Shown: positions 1 through 11,294 of the stretch, in pieces | Position numbering within the stretch: position 1 is the first letter of the stretch | Layout: each line of letters begins with the position of its first letter | Assembly: GCF_022605165.1 (NCBI RefSeq) | Contig: NC_063068.1 | Location: 2,232,001-2,296,000 of the forward strand | DNA from: Purpureocillium takamizusanense | Lineage: Eukaryota; Ascomycota; Sordariomycetes; Hypocreales; Ophiocordycipitaceae | Direction: 5' to 3' | DNA length: 64,000 nt | The notes under the pieces: model-generated | Told to the model about the DNA's origin: nothing | What the model saw: only the letters and a program-made list of their open reading frames with translations | Database searches by the model: none | Position numbers and translations under genes: made by a program

Positions 1-481
1 GCCGACGGGCAGCTGCGAGCCTCACGGTGACCACTGGCACTGCCCATCCGGCGTGCCTAAGCCGACGACGCCCCCGGCGCAGACGTCCGCCGCCGCGGCC
101 ACCACCAACGCCGCCCAGGCGACGAGCACCTGTGAGCCGCACGGTGACCACTGGCACTGCCCGTCTGGCGTGCCCAAGCCGACCACGCCTCCTGCCCAGC
201 AGATCAAGTCGTCCGGCGACGGCCACCCCGTGCCCACGGGCAGCTGTGAGCCGCACGGCGACCACTGGCACTGCCCGTCCGGCGTGTCTAAGCCAGCCAC
301 GCCCCCGGCACAGAGCACCACGGGAGGCGGCTCTATCGGCACCTCGAGCGGTGCGACCGGCTCGGCCTCGGCTTCCCCCACGGTCACGGCCGGTGCTGGC
401 CGGCCTGCCGCTCCGCTAGGCGTTGCCACCGCCCTGGTGTCGCTCGTTGGCGCCATCTTCGTCGGTGCTCTTGTCATCTGA
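1..481 (+). CDS. GPI-anchored cell-wall protein with Cys/His repeats (3' part)
   Basis: Open reading frame that enters from the left edge (codons start at base 2) and ends with TGA at 479-481; the start lies outside the window. Three copies of a unit reading CEPHGDHWHCPSGV begin at bases 14, 131 and 245, separated by Pro/Thr/Ala-rich linkers (KPTTPPAQ). A Ser/Thr/Gly-rich stretch follows, then a C-terminal hydrophobic tail (about the last 25 residues, ending FVGALVI) typical of a GPI-attachment signal. Similar short His/Cys repeats occur in fungal surface proteins of unknown function. I infer an extracellular, wall- or membrane-anchored protein. The clustered Cys and His residues could bind metal or form disulfides, but nothing in the sequence proves this. 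Confidence 0.75.
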   Translation, partial: PTGSCEPHGDHWHCPSGVPKPTTPPAQTSAAAATTNAAQATSTCEPHGDHWHCPSGVPKPTTPPAQQIKSSGDGHPVPTGSCEPHGDHWHCPSGVSKPATPPAQSTTGGGSIGTSSGATGSASASPTVTAGAGRPAAPLGVATALVSLVGAIFVGALVI

Positions 482-1951
482 AGGGACATTGACGTTGTGT
501 TCATGTAACTGTTAATAACACCATGGCATGTGGGAAGACGGAGGGGGCTGGGTCGCAGGCCGCCATGTCGTCACGGTCGACGTTGGGACAGGCAAGACCT
601 GCGCATAATTTCAGTTCACTCAAAAAGTCGAGCTCTAGAGAGCCGACTCATTGTATTCCCGGCTCGAAGAAAGAAGAACAAACAGACGAGTTTGGCATAT
701 GCTTATGAGAGGCTTGTATGTCTGCTGCGGCTTCCATGGCCAGTCCTTTGCGGGCATCTCTCGAGGGGTAGCACAGGACTACTTCGTTACTGCGTAAAAA
801 TGAAGTCGGGGTGGGTTCCTGATGGCGATGATGGGTTGTAATAGCCACGCTCCGAGACCTTGCAAGCAAAGTGTCTCAATACCCACCACGGGAGGACAAT
901 GCGGCTGTGACACCCATCACGCTGAGACAAGACATGGCCAGCTGTGATGCAGTGGTGCGGAGCAGCGCCTTCGTGATAGGGAGAACTGATGAGGGGGTTC
1001 AGTTCGCTAGGCAGCACACGGTAGGCATGCAGGTCTCGCGGGGGGGCGCAGTTGCAGCGATAGACCGAGGTGTGTAGGGCTCTTGTAAAAGGTTGCTAAG
1101 CGCCATAGCAAGCGCTGGAGTCGTGGATCATCGACATGGTTGATACCGTGAACCTCCAGGGTGGTGGTGCCTGATCTGAGTGATGAGTGAGGTCCGTCCA
1201 GTGAGTGTAAGGTATGGATGGATGGATGGATGGAGCCCTCCGGGGCGGGCTGTAAGGCTGGTGGGTCACCCAGGGTCATCTCCATCGCGCCCCGTCTCTC
1301 TGTCCAGTGAGGACGTGGTCCCCTGACCAAGAGCGCCTCAGCTCCAGGGCACGTCGCAGCGGCAAAGCCCCGGCTCGGCACCCGCCCCAGGGGCACATCT
1401 CAGCGGCCGACGGGGAGCCTTTGAGGCGCCCCGCCCGCCCTGTCCTCCCTTGTTCTGTCCTGTCCACCCGTCCGCTGGCTGCCCTAGACCCCTTCTTTTC
1501 GCGGCTTGCCTCCCTCCTCCCATTCTCCCATCCCCACCCATCAAGTCATCCCGATCCCTCTTTTTTTGCAACACGGGACCAGCCGACCACCACCCCATGT
1601 GCCTCGACCTGCACACCGGCACCACGCACATGGGCCTGCCGCCATCCGCACACTCCCCCGCCTCGTGAGCAGCAAGCAGTCCGACTCGTCCCCCAGATAC
1701 GAAACCCGCCGCCGTACGCGTCTCGCTCCCCCAGCCCCAGGTCACGGCAAGTCTCCGCACTCGTCGCGGTCACCACCACCGCCCTCCTCGCCTGACTGCC
1801 CCGACCGACTCTCTCCCCAGGCCCCGTGCGTGACCGAACTGTCGAGATCGCGATCTGGTGGCCCTGGCGTCCGCCTCCTCCACCACCACCTTCCGCCCCT
1901 CGTATATAGATGCCATACCGCAGCCCGCGCGCCGCTGCTTCCTCCGCCAAC
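482..1951. other. Intergenic: GPI-protein 3' flank and NUC1 promoter/leader
   Basis: About 1.47 kb with no gene I can support. A perfect (ATGG)5 repeat lies at 1214-1233. From about 1430 to 1950 the plus strand is strongly C/T-rich, as in many filamentous-fungal 5' leaders, and it leads directly into the NUC1 start codon. The open frames here look like chance GC-rich frames. Confidence 0.6.
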
Positions 1952-3013
1952 ATGTCAAAGTCAACCCTCGCCATGTTTGCTGCTCTCGGCGCCGGAGGCG
2001 GTGCCGCCCTGACCGCCGCCGTCTACTCGCTGCGCTCTTCCTCCGCCTCCTCTAGTACCAAGAAACCCGAGCCTACCATCGCGACTTCCACCACCACCAC
2101 AACCACCGTCTCCAACACGGCCTCGGCCCCCGCGCCGCTTCCCTCCGCCCTCGCCGTCCCGCCCACGCAAGTCTTCGCCGCTGGCCCCGTGAACCCGGCC
2201 GGCCTCTTCGAGTACGGCTTCCCCGGCCCCGTCGCCGACGTCGCCAGCCGCTCCGCCCTCATCTCCAGCTACGACCGGCGCACCCGTAACCCGCACTGGG
2301 TCGTCGAGCACATCACCCCCGCCTCGCTCGCCATCCGCGACGGCGACCGCAAGCACAGCACCTTTGTCGAGGACGACGCCGTGCCTACAAAGTTTCGCGC
2401 CCTCCTCAAGGACTATTATCGCAGCGGCTACGACCGCGGCCACCAGGTCCCCGCCGCCGATGCCAAGTGGTCCCAGCGCGCCATGGACGAGACCTTTTAC
2501 CTCTCCAACATGTGTCCCCAGGTCGGCGAGGGCTTCAACCGCGACTACTGGGCGCATTTCGAGGACTTTTGCCGCCGCCTGACCGTTCAGTACCCGTCCG
2601 TCCGCATCGTCACCGGCCCCCTCTACCTGCCCCGCAAGGACCCCGTCGACAACAAGTGGTACGTCAAGTACGAGATGATCGGTAGCCCGCCCTCGGTCGC
2701 CGTCCCCACGCACTTCTACAAGGTCATCTTCGCCGAGGACGGCAAGGCCGGCGGCAACGTCTCCATCGGCGCCTTCGTCCTGCCCAACGCCCCCATCCCC
2801 AACGAGAAGCCCATCACCGACTTCGAGGTCCCCGTCGAGGCCGTCGAGCGCGCCAGCGGCCTCGAGTTTGCCACCAAGCTGCCCCTCCAGCGGCGCAAGA
2901 GGCTGTGCGCCGACACGACGTGCGCTCTCGTCATCCGCGACTACGCCGACCGACAAAAGGCGTTTGCCAAGGGTGCCCAGCGTGCCATCACTCCGCCCCC
3001 GCCAAAGCCATAG
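1952..3013 (+). CDS. NUC1: Mitochondrial DNA/RNA non-specific endonuclease (endonuclease G type)
   Basis: Single-exon gene, 353 aa from the ATG at 1952. An in-frame ATG at 1910 adds 14 residues, but 1952 has the better context (CCAAC ATG) and is followed directly by a hydrophobic N-terminus. The N-terminus (MSKSTLAMFAALGAGGG) and a Ser/Thr/Pro-rich linker to about residue 75 fit mitochondrial targeting and anchoring. The catalytic domain carries the DRGH motif of the beta-beta-alpha metal nuclease superfamily at about residues 161-164; His164 is the expected general base. FYLSNMCPQ and FNRDYWAHFE carry the conserved metal-ligand Asn region. Known role of the family: mitochondrial nuclease linked to mtDNA recombination and degradation and to cell death. 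The gene converges on PFS2, with 478 bp between the stop codons. Confidence 0.95.
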   Translation: MSKSTLAMFAALGAGGGAALTAAVYSLRSSSASSSTKKPEPTIATSTTTTTTVSNTASAPAPLPSALAVPPTQVFAAGPVNPAGLFEYGFPGPVADVASRSALISSYDRRTRNPHWVVEHITPASLAIRDGDRKHSTFVEDDAVPTKFRALLKDYYRSGYDRGHQVPAADAKWSQRAMDETFYLSNMCPQVGEGFNRDYWAHFEDFCRRLTVQYPSVRIVTGPLYLPRKDPVDNKWYVKYEMIGSPPSVAVPTHFYKVIFAEDGKAGGNVSIGAFVLPNAPIPNEKPITDFEVPVEAVERASGLEFATKLPLQRRKRLCADTTCALVIRDYADRQKAFAKGAQRAITPPPPKP

Positions 3014-3491
3014 ATTGACGTGGGGCGGCGTTCGATTTTCGAGTGTATGACCCGTGGCCAGAGGGAACAACAAGGATATCGGCCATATTTTGCGCTGTTA
3101 TATACCCCCTTTGACGGTCTGTTGCATTGGTACCCCCGGTACACTGGCGAAACTTTGATATTTTTGTCCCCATCGTCTTTCACCTCGCATAGAGCTGAGC
3201 GCAAGCTCGTATGGTAGGCCCCGTGTACAGTAGATAGCACAATAGAATCGGCATTTCTGCCATGACACTTCTTTGCGCGGCTGCCTAGGTGACGACCCTA
3301 CACTTCAAAGTACCCGAAATCGATGCTGACGTGGGGTGTCCTCTCTGCGGCTACAAACCAAACTACACAAAGGTGCGCCCGAGCCGCTTTGTCCTTTTGT
3401 CCTAAGCAACGCCATGTTCTTGAGATATCACACTCCCATCCATCATACACTCCAGCAGCAGGAGGACCAGCCGAAAAACGCCATGCGGTTA
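3014..3491. other. Intergenic between convergent NUC1 and PFS2
   Basis: 478 bp holding the 3' flanks of two convergent genes. I see no further gene, RNA or repeat. Confidence 0.6.
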
Positions 3492-5377
3492 CTACCTCGC
3501 CCTGGTGTACTTGCCCTGCCGCTGCTCCTGCCGCAAACTCTCCTCCTGGCTGGGCAACGGAGCCCGTCTTCGCGCACTTTCCGCCTTGTCCGCGTCCACG
3601 GGTGGTATCGGCGGGGGTGGGACCGGCAGTCCGAAGCCGCCTGGAGGTGGTGGAGGCACGCCTCCGGGTGGAGGGATGAGCCCGGGAGGCAGGGCGCCGG
3701 GCGGCGGGAGGGGCACGCCGGCCTTCTTCATAAGCTCAAGCAGCTGTGCCGGATCCGGGGGGTTGTTCGGATCCAGTCCAGGGAAAGGTGGCGGCGGTGC
3801 GCCATTAAGCCCAGGCAACGGGAATGGGAGAGGTGGAGGGGGCGCGCCGGAGCCAGCACCGACGCCTGGGAGGATGGGTGGCGGGATCGGGCCTCCTGCC
3901 CCGAGACCAGGGACGCCGCCTCCCAAAGGAAGGCCGGGAATCCCTGGCAGTCCTGCGTTGATCTGCCCCTGGGCATCCTGGTCAACGAGGGCGTCCATCT
4001 CGTCCTCCATCTCCTGCTGTTCCTCTTCTTGCCGCTGTCTTCGATTTCCGCGGCGGTCCCAGGTGCCCTGCGCCTCGGCTGCTGCCTCGCCAATGTGGTA
4101 GCGATCCTGGAAGACATCGGCATCGCCGGGACGGGCGCGTGTCCAGAAGCGGGTGATCCTGTCGTTAGATCCGGTGGCGAGAATGTGGCCCAGGGGGTGC
4201 CAGTCGAGTGACCAAATAGCGTAATCATGGGCATATGGTATCTTGTGCGTCGGCCAGACAGACTGAGCTGGCGTAGTTGTTGGATCCATGCTGTCGTACG
4301 GCGCGACGGTCAAGGCTTGGCCTGGAGGCGGATTTGGTGTGTCAAGGAGGTAATGGAATAGCGAACCATCCAGGCCGCCAGTCGTAAGAAGATTGGGGTG
4401 GATTGGGTGGAATGTCAAAGTCGAGATGTCCTTTTCGTGGCCTTTGAGAAGGCAAATGTCGCGCATCATCCGCAGATCAAAGACACGGGCTGTCTGATCT
4501 CTTGCTGACGTAGCAAGACACATGCCTCGCACCTTTTCAAACATGACCTTTGTGATGGTGCTCTTGTGGCCGTGAAGTGTCGTGAGACACCGGCTTGTAC
4601 GCGGATCCCAAAGCTTCACCAGGTGGTCCTTGGAACCCGAGACTAGCAGGCCCTTTGTAGGATGCCAGTCGACGGTCTTAGCATCCCATCCGTGTCCCTC
4701 GAGTTTGGACTCCATCTGCCCCATGGCGAAGTCGAACACTTTGAGCGTGGAGTCATCAGACGCACTGACGAATTTAGAGTCATTGGGGCTGAATGCTAGG
4801 TCTCTGATGGGGTCCGAATGTGCGGCGATACTTTGTACATTGTTGAAATTTGGCTGCCAGTACTTGATCAGGCCGTCATGGTCGCCCGATATGAGCCAGT
4901 CATCGCTGTGTGAGTACTCGAGAGCCCGGATGGCCGAGTCGTGGGCCTGCATGATGGTCTCAAAGTTGAAACCCGTGCCATTCCACAGAGTGAACTCGCC
5001 ACTTGTAGAGGCTGTTAGTAGGCGTCGCCCTTCCGGCGTCCATCGTACGACGTTGATGGGGTGCTTGATTTTGTTCAGAGACGAATGAAGGTGCTTGGAG
5101 GGGATGGTGTCAGCAGCAGAGGTCGGCCGTCCAGCCGGTGGAACCATCTGTAGAAACGTCAGTCGAGGCATCATCAAAGATTTCTCGACGGTAGACCTAC
5201 ATCCACGATGTAGCTTGCGCTCGGCCGCTCTGCCTCTCCAGTATAGCCACCTTTGTAGTTGGCTGTGCGGTTGCGCAGCCAATGGGTGACAGTGGCGCTG
5301 TAGTCGGTGACGGGCCCTATGGGATCATGTGTTAGAGCTGCCAGGAGAGGGGTTTTGTGACGAGGGCGCTTATCCAT
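3492..5377 (-). CDS. PFS2: Polyadenylation factor subunit 2 (WD40 protein)
   Basis: Subunit of the cleavage and polyadenylation factor for mRNA 3'-end formation in the nucleus. The exon from 5147 down to 3492 encodes six or seven WD40 repeats (e.g. [40 protein letters not shown]). A Glu/Gln-rich segment and a long Pro/Gly-rich tail follow, as in filamentous-fungal Pfs2. The conserved N-terminus [20 protein letters not shown] is on an upstream exon. It joins MVPPAG through a 53-nt intron (5200-5148, GTAGGT..CAG). The start at 5377 gives 610 aa. A further 45-nt segment (5361-5317, GTCACA..ATAG, with CTCTAAC inside) could be an in-frame intron; removing it gives 595 aa and an N-terminus reading PRPVTDY. 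The gene is divergent from DGAT1. Confidence 0.93.
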
Positions 5378-7249
5378 GTTGCTTGGCTTCGCTTGAAGCT
5401 AGGCGACCGAGGGAGAACTGAGGCAGTATGGGAAGGATTGACAAGATGGAGATACAGACACGTCGAACGCGGGGGCGCAGAGAGAACAAGATCAGGGCCA
5501 AACGGGCAAGGCTTGAAATAGGAGGGTAGTGAATGGCGCCGCGAACCTCCCGCTCAAGGCCATCGAGCCGCGACCGCGGTTGGAGGGGTGCGCATCGACG
5601 CGACCTCAACCGGCACACGTATACCTCACATCTCCTAAGCAAGGCCCTCACGTGCTATTTCATGCTTCACCATCTCAATATTGGGTCGCCGGGCCCATGC
5701 TGAGTGACAAGGCCGCGGCGGGCAGGGGAGAAAAGAAAACCTCAGTCGCTGTGTTGTTCAGAGCATGACTTACTTCTACCGCGCACCTTGACGTGACCCC
5801 CATCTGGCCCGCCCCGGTCGCCCCGGTCGCCTCTGTCGCCATGTTCACCGCGTGGCTCGTAAGCCATGGTAGCTGCTGAGGCGAGTGTCCTCGGCCACGA
5901 CGCCAGTAGTTTAGGTAGCAATTGAGGCCTCGATCAGTTTGTGAAGGGCATCCGAGCACGCTTATCCATAACGATAAACTTTGCGAATATGAGATGTGGA
6001 TGTTGAGATAGGCGGCTTTCAAGTTGGGCGCCTCGAGGTTTGAGTCGGTCGAAGCATTCGACGAGAGTCGTCTGTCTGTCTCCAGGCGGCGCCGGCTGTC
6101 GCGTGGCTCCCATCAAAGCTGCAGTTGGAGGTCCGGACGCGCGACCCCGTGACGCTCACGTGATCTTCGCACGGGTGCATCAGCCCAGGGGACCTTGTGT
6201 GGATGTGTTAGTCAGCGCAATCCCTGTTCCCTGTCAATGAGCCAAATCGAGATGCACCTCGATGCAGCAAATCAGAGGCCCGATGGGAATGAGGCTGGAC
6301 GGGATTCCATATTGGCAGCACCAGGGCGCCACGGCATCGATTGATGCAGACATGCATTAGGGTCGCCAGAAGCGGGCGCTGAAGGGGGTTGGCGATGCAG
6401 CCGGCTTGCAACCATGTTGCAAGTGTCACTTGGGCGAGGAAGGAGCGCCCACGCACGAACTTGCCTTGCTTGCATCGCCTTGCAAAAAGACCAATTAATT
6501 CCTCTTGGCAACAATGAGAAAACACAGACTCCTCAACCCCTTCCGTCATCACCAACTCGATGTACCAACAACTCGCGGCATCGGCTTTCACATGCTTTTC
6601 TCACGCAGCGGAAAAAACTTGGACCCCTGCCAACTGCGAACGAGCCAAGCTGCAGAGGGACTGGACTGGAGGGGCTTGAGGAGCCCCGTCAGGCCGTCCG
6701 GCCCCGCTGTTTTCCGCGCGCGCAATCGTCGCCACCCCGGCCGCACATTTCGCGACGGGTCACAGGCGGGAGAGCTCCTCTTGACAGCGGCCGAGCCGTG
6801 CCTACATGGTGCTATCGTTAGTGTTGCTGCACTTGCGATTTCCCCTCCGACCGGTTCGTGTTCCGCGGGCCAATGTGGCCAGGACAACGCCAGTCCGAGG
6901 CAGGGAGAAGACCAGCTACATATCTCGCACACGCGCCAAGGAATTGGCTCACGAAACGGCTGAAGGCGCCAGCCAGCCCTAGACGACACTGCCGAGCCGT
7001 TGGCTCATCAAGCAACAAAGGGCTGGGCGCCACTCGCAAGGGAGCCGTAAGGTACAAGCTCTTGCTTGCATCAACCCCTCCATCCTTTATCAACACCAGC
7101 GCCGCCGCCGCCACCACCATCCTTCTCCTCACATCAGCTCCCGTCGGTCCGCAAAACGCGCGCTGCCACCCTCCTCCCATCGCTGGACGCATTCGTCAAC
7201 GTGCCACTGCATCCCGAGGTGCCAACCGCCGCTGGAGAACTGTGCAACC
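5378..7249. other. Intergenic, shared upstream region of PFS2 and DGAT1
   Basis: 1.87 kb between two divergent genes. Open frames on both strands are short, mutually overlapping and unlike any family I know. The last 150 bp before 7250 is rich in C, T and CCA triplets and is probably the acyltransferase leader. No RNA gene or repeat seen. Confidence 0.55.
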
Positions 7250-8947
7250 ATGAGCGCCGCGACGGCGACGAGTGTCGAGGCCTCGAACGGCACTACGGCC
7301 TCGCGACGTCACACCTCCAAGGCTGCCTCCAACAAGAACCTCACCGAGGTGGAACCGTCTAATGGCACAACCGCCGACAAGATCAAGGCTTCGCCGCAGC
7401 AAAAGTATCGCCACGTCGCCGCCGTGCACTCGCAGACGCGGCCTTCGTGCCTCAGCCACGACTCGGATGCTGCCCCCAGCTTTATCGGTTTCAGGAACCT
7501 CATGGTGATTGTCTTGGGTAAAGTCACCCGCCACCAGCCCGACGCGGCTGCGCTGACTGATGTGCGTGTAGTGGTGGGAAATCTGAGACTCATGATTGAA
7601 AACATGCAAAAGGTGAGGTCATTGTCAATCGCATTCGAATATTATGGGCTGGTCGCTTACGGTCTGTAGTATGGCGTCTTGATATGTATCAGGTGCCACG
7701 CCTACAGCAGACGGGACGTCGTCCTCGGCGGCCTCCTCTATTTCCTAATCCCGTGCCATCTCCTCGCCGCCTACCTCATAGAGCTCGCCGCCGCACGGCA
7801 AGCCCTCGGGTCGCGCAAGCGCATCAAGGACGGCGCCACGGGCCCGTCTGCTGAGGATCGCAAAAAGTTCCACACCACCTGGGTTCTCATCGCCTGGGTT
7901 CACACCTTCAACATCACCCTCGCCCTCGTCGCCACCACCTTTGTCGTCTATAACTACATCCACCATCCGCTCATAGGCACACTAACCGAAATGCATGCCA
8001 TCATTGTGTGGCTCAAGACGGCCTCGTATGCCTTTACCAACCGCGACCTCCGCCACGCCTACCTCCATCCCGTCAAGGGCGAACTCGTACCCGAGCTTTA
8101 CGCCAAATGCCCCTATCCGCAGAACATTACCTTTAGCAACTTGATTTACTTTTGGTGGGCCCCGACACTCGTCTATCAGCCGGTGTATCCACGCACCGAC
8201 AAGATCAGATGGGTCTTTGTCGCCAAGCGCCTCGGAGAGGTCTTTTGCCTAAGCGCCTTCATATGGTTCGCGAGCTTCCAGTACGCGGCGCCCGTCCTGC
8301 GCAACTCGCTCGACAAGATTGCGTCGTTGGATTTTCCGTCCATCCTGGAGCGGCTTCTGAAGCTGTCGACAATTTCGCTCGTCATCTGGCTTGCCGGCTT
8401 CTTCGCCCTCTTTCAGTCGTTCCTCAACGCCCTCGCCGAGGTGCTGCGCTTTGGTGACCGCGCCTTCTACGACGACTGGTGGAACAGCGAGAGCCTGGGC
8501 GCGTACTGGCGGACGTGGAACAAGCCGGTATACACCTATTTTAAGCGCCATGTATATATGCCAATGATTGGACGAGGTTGGAGTGCTTCGACGGCGAGCT
8601 TTGTCGTCTTTTTCGTCTCGGCTGTGCTTCACGAGATTTTGGTCGGAGTCCCTACGCATAACATCATTGGTAAGTCATGCCTCGGGAAACTATATACATA
8701 GCGGTGGTGCTGACCACTCGCAGGCGTTGCTTTCCTGGGCATGTTCTTGCAGCTCCCCCTCATCGCGCTCACTGCGCCACTTGAGAAGATGAAACTCGGC
8801 AAGGGCGGCAAGCTCATCGGCAACGTCATATTCTGGGTTTCCTTTACCATCTTTGGACAGCCATTTGCCGCGCTCATGTATTTTTATGCGTGGCAGGCCA
8901 AGTATGGGAGTGTGAGCCGACAAATGCCACAAATGGTGGGCAAGTAG
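7250..8947 (+). CDS. Diacylglycerol O-acyltransferase, DGAT1/MBOAT family
   Basis: ER membrane enzyme expected to esterify diacylglycerol with acyl-CoA to make triacylglycerol for lipid droplets. Four exons with introns 7518-7571, 7613-7669 and 8670-8723 (GTAAAG, GTGAGG and GTAAGT donors, all ending TAG or CAG) give 510 aa. After a polar N-terminus of about 80 residues come multiple membrane segments (FRNLMVIVLVVGNLRLMIEN, GLLYFLIPCHLLAAYLIEL). The MBOAT/ACAT motif FYDDWWNSES is followed by the predicted catalytic His in SAVLHEILVGVPTHNIIG. The C-terminus ends in QPFAALMYFYAWQAKYG. A sterol O-acyltransferase is the main alternative, but overall motif wording fits fungal DGAT1. Convergent with STE14, 193 bp apart. 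Confidence 0.9.
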
Positions 8948-9140
8948 CAATCTTGACCATGACGGCCTCTCAATCTTTTGGACAATGGAAAAGCTTTGGT
9001 GGTATAATTGATGAGGAAGGGCATGGTTGGCCTCACTTCCAAAGAACTCTCCCCGTGACGAAATCAGGTACAATGCTCTCCTCATCCCCTCGCCAATACT
9101 GTGTCTCCCGTGGCCGTAAGAGTCTTCGGGGCATCGAAGT

Positions 9141-9983
9141 TCAGGGGATGAAGGGGATCTTTGTCCCTACCCTCTGCCGGTATTGAACATAGTCTTGCTG
9201 GAAGAATTGCACCAGCTTCTTCTCCTCGAAGCGGATCCTCGCACTGAAGAACTGCCATAACACTGCCGCGTAGACAAAGAAGCAAACGACATTTCCGAGC
9301 ACCAATTGCGTGCCCAGCCCCCAGTAGAAGAAGCCAAAGTAGCTCGGATGGCGCAGGACGCTGTACATGCCGCTGGTGACGAGGGTGTGCGACGCGGCCC
9401 TGTCCGTCTGCACGTAGTGGTTGAAGCTGACGCCGGCTTGCAGCATGGCGACGGAGCGCACCGCCTGGCCGACGAGCACCATGGCGAGCCCCAGCGCGAG
9501 CAGCAGGGGTCCTGCGTGCAGGGGCGCCCAGTCGCGACCCGGGGCGAAGAGGCAGACGAGCAGGCACTCGGCAAAGGCGGCCGAGTGGGCGACGGCGTAG
9601 GCGGGCCAGTTGGCGGTGAGGAGGAAGCTGTCGATGCAGGCGGCGGGGGTGTTGGTTTCGGCCGTGGTCCAGAACTCGAGGAAGTGGAAGACGGCGAGGG
9701 CGAGGACGAAGAAGGGCAGGCGCCAGGCGGGGGAGTCGCCCGCCAGCAGCAGGAGGAGGACGGTGGCGACGGCGCTGGCGGCGGCGGCGAGGCCGAGACA
9801 AAAGGCGCGCAGGGCGATGCCCGAGAGCGACTTGGGCTGGCCGGCGAGGAAGGGCTTGAGCGGCACGCGGGCGTCCTGCCAGGCGGCGCCGGAGGGGGGA
9901 GAAAGAGGAGAAGGAGGAGAAAGGGGAGGAGGCGAGGGCGAGGGCGAGTCGTCGTATGTCCCGGCACCCGTCGAGGAAGCCAT
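9141..9983 (-). CDS. STE14: Protein-S-isoprenylcysteine O-methyltransferase (ICMT)
   Basis: Intronless, 280 aa. ER membrane enzyme that carboxyl-methylates the prenylated C-terminal cysteine of CAAX proteins such as a-type pheromone and Ras/Rho GTPases, with S-adenosylmethionine as donor. After a Ser/Pro-rich N-terminus (about residues 1-45) there are several hydrophobic segments. The signature C-terminal region follows: SFNHYVQ, then LVTSGMYSVLRHPSYFGFF and the re-entrant end with RIRFEEKKLVQFFQQDYVQY, ending GTKIPFIP. The ATG at 9983 is the first of the frame and gives the usual family length. Convergent with DGAT1. Confidence 0.95.
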   Translation of the reverse strand: MASSTGAGTYDDSPSPSPPPLSPPSPLSPPSGAAWQDARVPLKPFLAGQPKSLSGIALRAFCLGLAAAASAVATVLLLLLAGDSPAWRLPFFVLALAVFHFLEFWTTAETNTPAACIDSFLLTANWPAYAVAHSAAFAECLLVCLFAPGRDWAPLHAGPLLLALGLAMVLVGQAVRSVAMLQAGVSFNHYVQTDRAASHTLVTSGMYSVLRHPSYFGFFYWGLGTQLVLGNVVCFFVYAAVLWQFFSARIRFEEKKLVQFFQQDYVQYRQRVGTKIPFIP

Positions 9984-11294
9984 GGTGTCGAGGGCGATGA
10001 GAAGCGGCGAGCCGGCCGGCTCTACTAACTCGGGGCTTTGCTTTGGACTAGATTACGTTACGGGCCCTGCCGATTCGAGCTCAACGAGGAGACCGAAAGT
10101 GGTCGGACAGTCAATAAGTCCTGTCAGTCTGTGGAAGCTGTTGCCAATGCCGAGGTGATGGGGTGAAGGGCGTTTGGACTGTTTTGAGGTCAAGGCTGAT
10201 ACATGACCCGAAAAGGAACGTCGATGATAAAAATTGGTATTAAGCAAATGCCAGGACAGAATATGTAGAAAGAAAGAGAAGAATGAGAAAAGAGAAGGTG
10301 TATGGGAGAACGGCGACGCGGGCGCGGGGGAAGGATACGAAAGTTTTTGATGCGCGTAATTGTTCTTGGGCGAACAATACTTATCAAACAACAAGTTGCC
10401 TTTGCTCGGTCGGCTGCTGCTGGTGAGAGAGAGAATGACTGGGGCGGAACGTTGGCTGACAGCGCTGGTTGTGGTTGCGGTGGTAGTGGTGGGTGCTTTG
10501 GCACGACACCCCCTTGCGGCTAACTAGGCTGTGTGTCAATAGCAGATGTTTGCTTGCTCCGTGTGGGGCCGGTGGTGCCTGCTGCTCCGTGTCGTTGAGA
10601 AGCTCCCCGTCTCTTGCTAATAACCGCGCGCGCGCATGCACGTACACACACACGCACCGCGGGGAGCCATTCATCACCGTCAATCACTTCTGTACTGTGG
10701 AAATCATTCTACCGTAGCTGCGGGGCGAGCCGCACGGAACTCAAATAAGGGGTTACCTGAGTACGTATAGTTACAGTGCATATCCCATTGTTGGTGCGAT
10801 TGGTTCGCATCGGGGGACGGCTGGCTGTGCACGAAGTACTTGATTGACGGCTCTGCGGCTAACCAGCCACGCACGACATTTCTATGTACGAGACAGTACG
10901 GTCCAAATAATACTACAACGACCTCTGTGTCAATCAACATCTATGATACATTCATTACAGCGGCTCTTCGGTGCCGCACAGGAGCCTCGTCGATTTCCAT
11001 GGTTTCAAGCGGCCCCTGCCTGATCTCGGACTGGCCGTCCTTGCGGCCGTACTGTGCGCCAGGGTCGCCATCAACGCCGCCCTGTCGCTGGCGGTTTCTC
11101 GGACACGGGTGGGTATCTGTAGCTGGCTGCCTTGTTCGTTTGTATGTGCCATCTCCAATATCTTTGGCCTGCTCTCGTGCGCAGATTGTGCCTGTCCCCC
11201 GCGCGGTATGTACTTCGTATGCGTCCTTTGTTGCCAACGATCCGGAAGCGTAGGCACGCACGTCGCCATGTCGAACCTCCGCAGCACGTCCAAC
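9984..11294. other. Intergenic: STE14 upstream region and TMEM170 3' flank
   Basis: 1.3 kb without a gene I can support. It contains an AT-richer part (10190-10400), a short alternating CG/CA tract around 10625-10660, and one copy of the GTACTTCGTA motif at 11210-11219. Confidence 0.55.

Noticed and set aside
14..290. Regularly spaced direct repeats that could suggest a CRISPR-like array
   Set aside because: The repeats are in frame, encode a conserved peptide unit and belong to a fungal wall-protein gene.
1961..3073. 370-aa open frame antisense to NUC1
   Set aside because: It mirrors the GC-rich third positions of NUC1, gives a Gly/Asp/Val-rich product with no family resemblance and has no independent signals.
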